From DASQHY01 sp036390175 (GTDB lineage Bacteria > Acidobacteriota > Terriglobia > Acidiferrales > UBA7541), in assembly GCA_036390175.1 (NCBI GenBank), contig DASWCG010000264.1, positions 1 through 23,374 on the forward strand: a DNA stretch of 23,374 nt, in the 5' to 3' direction. This document shows, one piece after another, positions 1 to 6,723 of the stretch. The notes under the pieces are model-generated. The model was not told the origin of the DNA, did not search any database, and saw only the letters and a program-made list of their open reading frames with translations. Positions within the stretch are counted from its first letter, which is position 1. Each line of letters opens with the position of its first letter. The position numbers and the translations under genes were made by a program.

Positions 1-1245
1 CTGTGGGTCGTGGGCATCGCCATCTTCTGCGCCGCGTCCCTGATGGGCGCCCTCAATTTCATCACCACGGTCATTGATCTGCGCGCCAAGGGAATGAAGC
101 TGATGCGCATGCCGCTGACCTGCTGGGCCTGGTTCGTCACCGCGATTCTCGGTCTGCTGGCCTTTGGCGTTCTGCTGGCAGCGTGCATTCTGCTGCTGCT
201 CGACCGCACCGCGGGGACCAGCTTCTTCATTCCCGGCGGCCTGGTGGTCACCGACAAGATCATCAATCACAAGGGCGGCTCCCCGCTCCTCTGGCAGCAC
301 CTGTTCTGGTTCTTCGGCCATCCCGAGGTGTACATCGCCATTCTGCCCGGCATGGGCGTGGCCTCGCACGTCCTCTCGACCTTCTCGCGCAAGCCGGTGT
401 TCGGTTATCGCGCCATGGTCTACGCGCTCTGCGGAATCGGTTTTCTCGGTTTTTGCGTGTGGGGCCACCACATGTTCGTCAGCGGCATGAGCCCCTATTC
501 CGCGTTTGCGTTTTCGCTGCTGACTATGTCCATCGGCGTGCCCTCCGCCATCAAGACGTTCAACTGGCTGGGCACGCTCTGGGGCGGGAAGATTCAGTTC
601 ACCTGCGCGATGCTCTTTGCCATTGGATTCGTTTCCCTGTTTGTTTCCGGCGGGGTTTCCGGTTTGTTTCTGGCGCAGCCCTCGATTGACCTGTTCTTCC
701 ACGACACCTATTTCGTCGTCGCCCACTTCCACTTGATTATGGGCGTCGCGGCAATCTTCGGCATTTTCGCCGCGACCTATTTCTGGGCGCCGAAAATGTT
801 CGGATGCCACCTGAGCGAGGGCCTCGGCAAAATCCATTTCTGGTTCACGTTTGTCGGCGTGTACGCCATCTTTATGCCGATGCATTGGCTGGGGATGCTG
901 GGGCACCCCAGGCGCTACTCGAGCACCGAGGTCCTGACGCTATCGAACGCGGAATATACTTCGATTCACAACTTCATCTCCATCGCTGCGATGATCACCA
1001 TCACGGCGCAGCTTCTCTTCCTCTTCAATTTCTTCTGGAGCCTGAAGAAAGGAAAGAAAGCCGGCATCAATCCGTGGAATGCGACCACGCTGGAATGGAC
1101 CGTCCCTTCGCCGCCGCCGCATGACAATTTCGCGGGAAACATTCCCACCGTGAATCACGGCCCGTACGAGTTCAGCGTTCCGGGCGCGCCGAAGGACTTC
1201 ATTCTCCAGTCGGAGGCCGAGGCTCCCGCGAAGAAACGCGGATAA
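1..1245 (+). CDS. ctaD: Cytochrome c oxidase subunit I (A1-type haem-copper oxidase), 5'-truncated by window edge
   Basis: This is the C-terminal 414 residues of the catalytic subunit of aa3-type cytochrome c oxidase, an inner-membrane protein that reduces O2 and pumps protons. The frame is open from base 1, so the start lies outside the window; the family is usually about 530-560 residues. Visible signatures are GHPEVY (bases 316-333: a CuB His, the Glu that marks type A1, and the Tyr that cross-links to a His), the His-His CuB pair at 466-471, the K-channel Lys in AIKTFNW, and HDTYFVVAHFHL (from 700) with the haem a3 and haem a ligands at 724 and 730. Repeated hydrophobic helices run throughout. 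The next gene starts 3 nt after the stop, so it heads a tight oxidase operon. Subunit II (ctaC) would be expected upstream, outside the window. Confidence 0.97.
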   Translation: MWVVGIAIFCAASLMGALNFITTVIDLRAKGMKLMRMPLTCWAWFVTAILGLLAFGVLLAACILLLLDRTAGTSFFIPGGLVVTDKIINHKGGSPLLWQHLFWFFGHPEVYIAILPGMGVASHVLSTFSRKPVFGYRAMVYALCGIGFLGFCVWGHHMFVSGMSPYSAFAFSLLTMSIGVPSAIKTFNWLGTLWGGKIQFTCAMLFAIGFVSLFVSGGVSGLFLAQPSIDLFFHDTYFVVAHFHLIMGVAAIFGIFAATYFWAPKMFGCHLSEGLGKIHFWFTFVGVYAIFMPMHWLGMLGHPRRYSSTEVLTLSNAEYTSIHNFISIAAMITITAQLLFLFNFFWSLKKGKKAGINPWNATTLEWTVPSPPPHDNFAGNIPTVNHGPYEFSVPGAPKDFILQSEAEAPAKKRG

Positions 1246-1248
1246 TCC

Positions 1249-1905
1249 ATGCCCGCCCACACCGTCATTGACGACGTGTTCACCGTGGACGCCGGAAAAG
1301 GCGGCGGCACGGCTCCGCCCGCCGGCGGCGGCGATGATGAGGGCCGGGGCGCGGGACACACCCCGGTTTCTTCCCGCCGTTATTTCACGGGGATTTCTCT
1401 CGGCCTCGCCGCCATCCTGATGTTCTTCATGGCGCTCACCAGCGCCTACATCGTGCGCAAAGGCTTCGGCGGAGATTGGCAAGCCTTGCGTCTGCCTCCG
1501 ATTCTTCTGCTGAATACCGCATTGCTCCTGTTTAGCAGCTTGACGATTGAAATCGCGCGCCGCCATGCCGCTGACGCGCGGCTCGATTCCTTCCGCCGCT
1601 GGTGGAGCGCGACAACTGTGTTGGGCCTGGCGTTTCTGGCAGGCCAGATCATCGCCTGGCGGCAACTCGCCGCTGCCGGCGTGTTCCTTCGGACCAATCC
1701 CGCCAGCAGCTTTTTCTATACGCTCACGGCGGCCCACGGAGCGCACCTGGCAGGCGGCATTCTCGCGCTGCTCTACGTCGCGTTCCGCGCCTGGGAGCGC
1801 GCCAAGATCACGCGTTCGGCGGCCGCGGAAATCGCTTCGATTTACTGGCACTTCATGGATGGGCTGTGGATCTTCTTGCTCTTACTCTTGTACCTGGGAC
1901 GGTGA
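1249..1905 (+). CDS. ctaE: Cytochrome c oxidase subunit III family protein (first copy)
   Basis: A 218-residue membrane protein of the haem-copper oxidase subunit III family, which lines the proton-uptake side of subunit I and supports sustained turnover. A soluble Gly/Ala/Asp-rich N-terminal tail of about 45 residues precedes roughly five transmembrane helices. Family marks include the TAAHGAHLAGG segment and the terminal SIYWHFMDGLWIFLLLLLY helix, which matches the Tyr-Trp-His-Phe-x-Asp hallmark. The ATG lies 3 nt after the ctaD stop and there is no strong Shine-Dalgarno, so translational coupling is likely. A second subunit III-type gene follows in the same frame after another 3-nt gap. 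It is shorter than the seven-helix mitochondrial protein and resembles the five-helix bacterial form. Which copy is in the mature complex cannot be told from sequence. Confidence 0.9.
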   Translation: MPAHTVIDDVFTVDAGKGGGTAPPAGGGDDEGRGAGHTPVSSRRYFTGISLGLAAILMFFMALTSAYIVRKGFGGDWQALRLPPILLLNTALLLFSSLTIEIARRHAADARLDSFRRWWSATTVLGLAFLAGQIIAWRQLAAAGVFLRTNPASSFFYTLTAAHGAHLAGGILALLYVAFRAWERAKITRSAAAEIASIYWHFMDGLWIFLLLLLYLGR

Positions 1906-1908
1906 ACC

Positions 1909-2541
1909 GTGCACGACTCGAAGTTTGATGCGTCGGCAGCTTCCACATGGGGCGGAGGCGCTTCGCCCTTTGCCATGGGCTCGAAGAAGCTGGGCATGTG
2001 GCTGTTCATTGTGTCGGACTCGCTGACGTTTTCCGTGCTCCTGTTCACCTACAGCTATCTGCGCCTGGCCAATCCCGACTGGCCCCGGCCGTTTCCGTTC
2101 AGCCCCTCCATCATTTTCTCGACAATCATGACGGTCGTCCTGCTCGCCAGCAGTTTGACGATGGTCTTCGGCGTCGCGGCGGCTGCGCGCGGCAATCGCC
2201 CGGCCACCGTGAAATGGATCCTCGCCACCATGGCCGGCGGCGCCACATTCATCGGCCTGCACCTCACCGAATGGTTTCACTTGATTGGCGAAGGCCTGCG
2301 TCCCTGGGGAAACGAGTGGCATGGCTCGCCGTTGTTTGGCGCCGTGTTCTTCGGCGTCACCGGCCTGCACATGACCCACGTGGCCATCGGCGTCCTTTAC
2401 CTGGGCACGATTTCTTTCGGCTTCGGCCGCGGCAAGTGGTCTGCCGAAGACGTCGAAGTCAGCGGCCTCTACTGGCACTTCGTGGATTTGGTCTGGATGT
2501 TCGTTTTCCCGCTGGTGTACTTGATGTCGGTGAAGTATTAA
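1909..2541 (+). CDS. Cytochrome c oxidase subunit III family protein (second copy)
   Basis: A 210-residue, five-helix subunit III-family protein directly after the first. Recognisable parts are the opening helix (GSKKLGMWLFIVSDSLTF), the GLHMTHVAIGVLYL helix with the conserved His pair, and the closing SGLYWHFVDLVWMFVFPLVYL helix. The start is GTG at 1909: it is 3 nt after the previous stop and leaves a hydrophilic N-terminal tail of about 20 residues. Its sequence differs clearly from the first copy, so the tandem is an old pair rather than a recent duplication. The two may form a heteromeric subunit III, or one may belong to an alternative complex; this is inference. Confidence in the family is high, in the exact role moderate. 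Confidence 0.88.
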   Translation: MHDSKFDASAASTWGGGASPFAMGSKKLGMWLFIVSDSLTFSVLLFTYSYLRLANPDWPRPFPFSPSIIFSTIMTVVLLASSLTMVFGVAAAARGNRPATVKWILATMAGGATFIGLHLTEWFHLIGEGLRPWGNEWHGSPLFGAVFFGVTGLHMTHVAIGVLYLGTISFGFGRGKWSAEDVEVSGLYWHFVDLVWMFVFPLVYLMSVKY

Positions 2542-2570
2542 TTAGGGGTGATGAGGAAAGGGAGCGCAGC

Positions 2571-2987
2571 ATGTCTACAGCAACCCAAGCTGCCAAAATG
2601 GCGGCTCCGCCCAAGCGATGGATGATCTGGACCGGGCGCGTACTCAGCGCCATCCCCGTCCTGCTGCTTGCAATGAGTGCAGGGTTCGCGTTCGCGCGGA
2701 CGCCGCAAGTCATCGAGGGAATGGGCAAGTTCGGTTATCCCGAGAGCAAGCTGCTTCTCATTGCCGTGCTGGAGATCGGCTCGGCACTGATTTACGCCAT
2801 CCCGCGAACCGCGGTCCTCGGCGCCATTCTTATGACCGCTTATCTGGGCGGCGCGGTCGCGACGCACGTGCGCATCGGCGACCCTGGATATCCCACCGCC
2901 ATTATTGCGGGAATTTTCGTCTGGGCAGGCCTGTACCTGCGGGACGAGAGGCTGCGCGCGCTGCTGCCGTTGCGACGCGCGCAATAA
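2571..2987 (+). CDS. DoxX-like four-helix membrane protein
   Basis: A 138-residue inner-membrane protein with a short basic cytoplasmic N-terminus and four predicted transmembrane helices (about residues 22-42, 58-77, 80-97 and 107-123). The pattern resembles the DoxX-like family: a first helix ending in a segment like FARTPQVIEGMGKFGYPE, then ALIYAIPRTAVLGAILMTAYLGGAVATHVR. DoxX-type proteins are linked to quinol or thiosulfate oxidation in some archaea, but most bacterial members have no known function. ATG 2571 was chosen because a good Shine-Dalgarno (AAGGGAG) ends 6 nt upstream; longer in-frame readings enter the previous gene. It sits inside the cytochrome oxidase operon, so a role in oxidase assembly or electron supply is possible but unproven. 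Confidence 0.75.
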   Translation: MSTATQAAKMAAPPKRWMIWTGRVLSAIPVLLLAMSAGFAFARTPQVIEGMGKFGYPESKLLLIAVLEIGSALIYAIPRTAVLGAILMTAYLGGAVATHVRIGDPGYPTAIIAGIFVWAGLYLRDERLRALLPLRRAQ

Positions 2988-3027
2988 ACCGAATCGGAAG
3001 CGAGAACACTTTTGGAGCAGAACTGAG

Positions 3028-3351
3028 ATGAGCTCACACGCAGAAGCGGTTGAATCGCACGTTCCGGCGACGGCGAAATTGTTCGTGACGGTCTGGGTCG
3101 GCCTTGTGGCCATCACCGGCATCGAGGTGCTGCTGGCCTACAATCAAATCGCGCCCGGGATCATGTTGACGGTATTGGTGGGCCTCTCCATCATCAAAGC
3201 GGGCATGATCATGGCCTTCTTCATGCACCTCAAATACGAAAGATTTGGCCTGGTGCTCCTGCTCGTCCCGGCGTTTATGTTTTGCGTGATGATGATCTGC
3301 ATCTTCTTTTTCCCGGACAGCCTGCGCCTCGGCAATCCCGCGATGCACTAG
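3028..3351 (+). CDS. ctaF: Cytochrome c oxidase subunit IV (prokaryotic COX4/CtaF type)
   Basis: A 107-residue membrane protein with three predicted helices, fitting the small prokaryotic subunit IV that packs beside subunits I and III. The second helix contains the family-like segment IIKAGMIMAFFMHLKYE, where the Lys and the Phe-Met-His-Leu run are typical, and the third helix ends in IFFFPDS. ATG 3028 is supported by a GGAG about 10 nt upstream and gives the usual short hydrophilic N-terminus (His and Glu rich). The position after the subunit III genes agrees with bacterial ctaCDEF order, here interrupted by the DoxX-like gene. Confidence 0.85.
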   Translation: MSSHAEAVESHVPATAKLFVTVWVGLVAITGIEVLLAYNQIAPGIMLTVLVGLSIIKAGMIMAFFMHLKYERFGLVLLLVPAFMFCVMMICIFFFPDSLRLGNPAMH

Positions 3352-3364
3352 CCAAGAGTTCGGT

Positions 3365-3763
3365 GTGAGAAAAGCCGGCGTCGGAATACTGGTCACCGCA
3401 TACGCAGTGCTGTTGTATACGTCGCTGGCGGCGCCGGTGTATGCCCGGGCTCATCCGCACCTGAACGCAGCCATGCTGGCCGCCTATTCCGCGCCGTGGC
3501 CGGTGGCGCTGGCATGCGCGGTGGTGGCGGCGGGCATCATGCTAGCGGTGGTTCCCATTCGGCGCGGGGAACGGTGGGCTATGTGGGCGTCGCTCGCGAT
3601 GTGGGTCATCCTATTCGCCACGCGGTTCGCCACTGATCCGCGCTGCCTTGTGGTCCTCGACCCTCATCAGCACGGCTGCCACTCCTTCATGATCGCGGTT
3701 GTGCTCGGAATCATTGGACTTGGGCTTGCCAGCTTCAGCCGGTCACCAGGCCGTACCGTCTAA
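3365..3763 (+). CDS. Uncharacterised four-helix membrane protein
   Basis: A 132-residue protein of unknown function encoded 13 nt after ctaF. Four hydrophobic segments are visible at about residues 5-25, 35-64, 70-90 and 107-124. The loop before the last helix is polar and contains Cys, His and Asp (DPRCLVVLDPHQHGCHSF), which could bind a metal; this is speculative. The GTG at 3365 is the only reasonable start, preceded by a weak purine stretch. Genomic position implies co-expression with the oxidase. I do not recognise a named family. Confidence 0.7.
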   Translation: MRKAGVGILVTAYAVLLYTSLAAPVYARAHPHLNAAMLAAYSAPWPVALACAVVAAGIMLAVVPIRRGERWAMWASLAMWVILFATRFATDPRCLVVLDPHQHGCHSFMIAVVLGIIGLGLASFSRSPGRTV

Positions 3764-3825
3764 GCTGAACTGAGCCAAGAGATTCTCGCTTGCCTAAAGA
3801 GCCGTTTTCTGAGATAAGTCAATTG

Positions 3826-4050
3826 ATGATTCGCTGGTGCATGGCATGTTTCATTGGCCTTGTGGCGGTTGCCGCGGTCCCTTCGGCGTTCGCCCAGGGC
3901 TGCCCCATGTGCTATCGGGCCGCGTCCCAGGCGGGCCAGATGGCCATTGAGGCCTTGCAGCATGGCATCCTTGTTCTCTTGATTCCGACTCTTGTGATGT
4001 TCGTCGGCGTCCTGGTGTTCGCCTTCCGCCGCGCCGCCTCCACCGAATAA
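3826..4050 (+). CDS. Small exported or membrane protein with CPMC motif
   Basis: A 74-residue protein. Residues 1-23 look like a signal peptide ending in PSAFAQ, followed at once by a Cys-Pro-Met-Cys pair, a short amphipathic stretch (YRAASQAGQMAIEALQHG) and one transmembrane helix (ILVLLIPTLVMFVGVLVFAF) with a basic end. So the CPMC pair should face the periplasm on a membrane-anchored peptide. ATG 3826 is preferred over an upstream TTG at 3790 because it gives a clean signal sequence. The Cys pair could bind copper or haem, or do thiol chemistry during oxidase assembly. That is inferred only from motif and location: it is the last gene before the exported selenoprotein redoxin. Confidence 0.7.
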   Translation: MIRWCMACFIGLVAVAAVPSAFAQGCPMCYRAASQAGQMAIEALQHGILVLLIPTLVMFVGVLVFAFRRAASTE

Positions 4051-4070
4051 TTCGCACCGGTTGTCGTCCC

Positions 4071-4091
4071 GCGGCAGTGACAACTGACCGC
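4071..4091 (+). other. Imperfect inverted repeat after the oxidase operon
   Basis: GCGGCAGT (4071-4078) pairs with ACTG-A-CCGC (4083-4091) around a GACA loop, giving eight base pairs with one bulged A. No T-run follows, so it is not a classical intrinsic terminator. It overlaps the -35 region proposed for the redoxin promoter and could be a protein-binding site or a weak transcription barrier. Confidence 0.35.
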
Positions 4092-4110
4092 TGAGCGGGA
4101 AGCGTATACT
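4084..4110 (+). promoter_or_regulatory. Possible promoter of the selenoprotein gene
   Basis: CTGACC (4084-4089) and TATACT (4105-4110) are separated by 15 nt, a short spacer. The -10 matches five of six consensus bases; the -35 is weak. The 66-nt leader then reaches ATG 4177, which has an AGGA Shine-Dalgarno. A separate promoter here would let the redoxin be expressed apart from the oxidase genes. Confidence 0.35.
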
Positions 4111-4176
4111 AAACTCTTGCCGCGGCACGAGCGGCACTCGATCGCGGAGGCGCTCGGCAAGAAACGAGGAAACAAC

Positions 4177-5340
4177 ATGATTAAATCTCTTACTTCACTG
4201 GGACTGATTCTCCTGTGTTCGGCGGCCGCAGGAGCGGCGAGCCAGGTACGCCGTGTGGTGATTTATGACGGCAAGGCGACCGAATTGGCCACGGCTTCGC
4301 CCTTTGCGGAATCGAAAGACTTATGGGTGACGCTTGCGGAGCTCACGCGCGCGACAGGGTTTGCGGTGAAGCCGCAGGGCGTGTGCCGCGAGGAACTCTG
4401 TTTTCCGATACCCAAACAAAGGAAAAGCGATTTCCTGGCGCGGCGCGGAAAAGTCACGTGGTTCAACCTGAGCGAGTTCGGGCGGCTGTTGAAGCAGCCG
4501 ATGACTCACGATGAGCAACTGGCGGCCTGGTACTTCGGCCCGCGGCCCGATACGCAGAATGCGTACCTCGAATCGCTGCAGGCGCCGGACTTCACGCTCC
4601 CGGATTTGCAAGGCAAGATGCATTCGCTCGCGGATTTTCGCGGGAAGAAGGTGCTGCTCATTACCTGGGCGTCCTGGTGAGGGTGCCGATTCGATTTGCC
4701 CGGGTGGCAAACCTTCTATCACGAGTTGAAAGACAAGAATTTCGAAATCATCTCTGTGGCCCAGGACACCGGCGGGGCCAAAGATGCCGGGCCGTGGATT
4801 GAGAAAGCAAATCCGGAATATACCGCCCTGATTGACCAGGAACACCTCGTCACGAAACTCTACGGCATGGTCAACGTCCCCACGGCCGTTTGGATTGATG
4901 AGCAGGGAAAAATCGTGCGGCCAAACGAAGTGGCGTTCGTGGACGATCGGTTCAAAAACCTCACCCACCTGGAAGCAGCTCCCTATCTCGATGCCGTCCG
5001 CGATTGGGTCGCCAAAGGGGAGCAAAGCATCTACGCCATGAACGAAGAGCAGCTCCGGAAGCGGCTGGCGCCCGAGAGCACGGAGCGCCTGCAGGCGGAT
5101 GCGGAGTTCAGCCTGGCGGAATATCTTTACCACGCGGGCCGCGGGCCGGAAGCGATTCCACATTTCAAAGAAGCGCAGCGGCTCGACCCCGACAATTGGA
5201 ACTACAAGCGTCAGGCGTGGCTGCTCGCGGATGCGGAGAAAGACTACGGGACCTCGTTCCTGAAAGAAGTGCAAAAACTCAACGGCAAACCCTACTACCC
5301 GCCGCGGAAACTTCCGGCGTCAAACGACCAACCTAAATAG
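4177..5340 (+). CDS. Exported TlpA/ResA-like redoxin, predicted selenoprotein (in-frame TGA = Sec168)
   Basis: Read through one TGA (4678-4680), this frame gives 387 residues. Residues 1-21 are a signal peptide. Residues 24-120 form a domain with Cys70 and Cys75 that resembles stalk domains of exported redoxins. Residues 135-285 are a thioredoxin fold: APDFTLPDLQGK, the strand LLITWASW, then Sec168-Gly-Cys170-Arg, LPGW, and the cis-Pro loop NVPTAVW (Pro235). The C-terminus (about 288-365) is helical and TPR-like (AGRGPEAIPHFKEAQRLDP). In Cys homologues the same spot reads Trp-Cys-x-x-Cys, so the TGA replaces the attacking Cys and leaves a U-x-C pair. ATG 4177 has AGGA seven bases upstream; the longer frame to 4117 adds nothing sensible. 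A SECIS-like hairpin follows the TGA. Expected role: periplasmic thiol-disulfide or peroxide reduction. The alternative, a nonsense mutation or sequencing error, is less likely because both halves are intact and the motif spacing is not that of an ordinary CxxC. Confidence 0.85.
4678..4711 (+). promoter_or_regulatory. Sec codon TGA plus candidate bacterial SECIS hairpin
   Basis: TGA 4678-4680 is followed by TTTGCC (4695-4700), loop CGGGT (4701-4705) and GGCAAA (4706-4711), a perfect 6-bp stem. The apical loop starts 20 nt after the TGA and has G at its second position, matching the general form of bacterial SECIS elements read by SelB (small loop with an early G, about 16-37 nt from the UGA). 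The stem lies within coding sequence, as expected in bacteria. Functional status is inferred. Confidence 0.7.
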
Positions 5341-5590
5341 AGTCAGTTGGAGACTGAGATCCTTCAGCGTCGCAGTTGTCAAGAACGAAATCAGCACCTC
5401 AGAATTCGATTGGGGCAGACCCCACGGGATGATATGGTGGTGATGCGTTTGTCGCTCTTGTTACACCTTTGGATTCGTTCCGGGCGGCCGCACATGGGGT
5501 TCTGCGGCTCCCGCAGTCAGAAGCCCGGGGCGCTCGCGAGCGGCACCAAATAGCCCACGCAGAGAGAGCCATTTGAAGGGGAGTGAAGAA
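5341..5590. other. Intergenic region between redoxin and desaturase, palindrome-rich
   Basis: No convincing gene was found in these 250 bases; a 68-codon frame at 5347 lacks protein-like character. From 5484 to 5542 several palindromes are crowded together: GCGGCCGC (5484-5491), a 6-bp-stem hairpin CTGCGG-CTC-CCGCAG (5502-5516), CCCGGG (5524-5529) and the 12-bp perfect palindrome CGCTCGCGAGCG (5531-5542). None is followed by a T-run. A weak promoter-like pair is TTGTCA (5376-5381) and CAGAAT (5400-5405), spacer 18. This could be an interspersed palindromic repeat or a structured leader of the desaturase mRNA. Confidence 0.4.
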
Positions 5591-6457
5591 TTGCGAAATA
5601 CGTCTGAAACTACAAAGGAAGGCGCCGCCGCTCTTGTCCTGAACCGTCCTTGGGAACAGCCATTCTGGAAACCGGCCAAGGGCAAATGGGGAGTGCTCGC
5701 CTTTATCGTAATCATCCATGTTCTCGCTCTTATCGGGCTGATTTTGTTTCCGCTGCCCAGCCTGAAGGTTCTCAGTGTGACCTTGTTGTTCATGGCTCTC
5801 GGCGGAATTGGAACCACGGTTTGTTACCACCGCACCCTCGCGCACCGCACCGTCAAGCTGAACCGATTCGTCGAACAGATGCTGATTTTCTGGGCTGTTT
5901 TCAACGGCTCGGGGCATCCGGCGAGCTGGGTCGCTTACCATCGCCTGCATCATTCTCACACCGATACTCCCGACGACATTTCCAGCCCCAAGCAAGGAGG
6001 CTTCTGGTGGGCGCATATGCGCTGGCTCTACCAGACCCCTCCAGCCGACCGGCACAGATGGGCTCCGGAGCTTACGAAATCACCCTATCAGTTCTGGGCC
6101 TATGCGGAGACACCGATTGTTGCTGTGTCCTTACTGTGCGGTCTGGCACTGGGCTGGCAAGGGTTCTTTTGGATCGGCGCCATGCGGCTGGTCTATTCGC
6201 TGCACATGCAATGCCTCGTCAACAGCCTCACGCACCTCGGCCATGCCACGGAGGGAGACTCCAGCATGAATGTGTGGTGGCTCGGCCCGCTGCAATTCGC
6301 GGCGTGGGGAGAAAACTGGCACAAGAATCACCACAGCTTCGCCGGCTCCGCGCGCCTGGGTTTGCACTGGTGGCAGACCGACATCGGCTGGTACATCATC
6401 TACGCGTTGGAAACACTCGGCCTGGCTCACAACGTAAAACGCCCGCAACTCCGATAA
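5591..6457 (+). CDS. Delta-9-type acyl-CoA/acyl-lipid fatty acid desaturase
   Basis: A membrane-bound di-iron desaturase of about 288 residues that introduces a cis double bond into saturated acyl chains and so tunes membrane fluidity. The three His boxes are present: HRTLAH, HRLHH and HKNHH, plus the accessory NSLTHLGH. Hydrophobic segments (FIVIIHVLALIGLILFPL, VTLLFMALGGIGTTVCY, FWAYAETPIVAVSLLCGLALG) give the usual two-pair membrane layout. TTG 5591 is preferred because AAGGGGAG ends 7 nt upstream; a TTG at 5573 would add six residues with a poorer ribosome site. The length and box order match the stearoyl-CoA desaturase-like group rather than the acyl-ACP (soluble) group. It is a single gene between two intergenic regions. 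Confidence 0.93.
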   Translation: MRNTSETTKEGAAALVLNRPWEQPFWKPAKGKWGVLAFIVIIHVLALIGLILFPLPSLKVLSVTLLFMALGGIGTTVCYHRTLAHRTVKLNRFVEQMLIFWAVFNGSGHPASWVAYHRLHHSHTDTPDDISSPKQGGFWWAHMRWLYQTPPADRHRWAPELTKSPYQFWAYAETPIVAVSLLCGLALGWQGFFWIGAMRLVYSLHMQCLVNSLTHLGHATEGDSSMNVWWLGPLQFAAWGENWHKNHHSFAGSARLGLHWWQTDIGWYIIYALETLGLAHNVKRPQLR

Positions 6458-6502
6458 GCAGTCTTCGGAACCGACACCAAAGCCAATAATTCCCCGCCAG
6501 CG

Positions 6503-6640
6503 TCAGAACTTGACGAGCACGGCCATATTCAGCCGGGTCTCTCTCTTGCGGAGATCCGGGACAAAGCCCGCCACCAACGAGCCAAGCGGACCTATCAGAG
6601 GAGACGGCGCCAGAGCCGCGAACCTTGACGTTAGTGGCTC
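6503..6640 (-). pseudogene. Possible remnant of an outer-membrane protein C-terminus
   Basis: On the minus strand a 45-codon frame ends in a segment reading GSLVAGFVPDLRKR, then ETRLNMAVLVKF, stop. Alternating polar and hydrophobic residues and a terminal Phe are typical of the last strand of outer-membrane beta-barrels, where Phe is the BAM recognition residue. A stop bounds the frame at 6641-6643 and no start is visible, so only a tail remains. It overlaps the promoter of the TetR gene. It may be a decayed gene end left after rearrangement, or chance. Confidence 0.3.
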
Positions 6641-6652
6641 TTATGTTATAGT
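6625..6652 (+). promoter_or_regulatory. Sigma70-like promoter upstream of the TetR-led operon
   Basis: TTGACG (6625-6630) and TATAGT (6647-6652) are separated by 16 nt; each hexamer matches five of six consensus bases. It lies 71 nt before the TetR start codon and is the best promoter match seen upstream of the large lipid operon. Confidence 0.6.
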
Positions 6653-6683
6653 CCCTCACACTTTGCACGGCGTCTGCCGACAA

Positions 6684-6702
6684 GCTTGGCAGCACTGCAA
6701 GC
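6684..6702. promoter_or_regulatory. Imperfect dyad in the TetR leader, candidate operator
   Basis: GCTTG-G-CAG-CA-CTG-CAAGC forms an imperfect dyad (GCTTG/CAAGC and CAG/CTG with one unpaired G) between the proposed promoter and the TetR start. TetR-family genes are often autoregulated through such sites. The spacing is asymmetric, so this is tentative. Confidence 0.25.
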
Positions 6703-6723
6703 ATTTCAGGATTAGGGTGGACC

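Noticed and set aside
1903..1911. TGA between the two subunit III genes, both in the same frame, considered as Sec or read-through
   Set aside because: The first protein ends in a complete closing helix and the second has its own GTG start and full N-terminal helix, so it is a normal gene boundary.
4678..4680. Nonsense mutation or sequencing error in a Cys-type redoxin
   Set aside because: Not excluded, but an ordinary motif would read Cys-x-x-Cys; here TGA-Gly-Cys has U-x-C spacing, both halves are intact and a hairpin sits at SECIS distance.
5347..5553. 68-codon open frame between redoxin and desaturase
   Set aside because: No ribosome site and low-complexity, Arg/Ser-rich translation across palindromic DNA.
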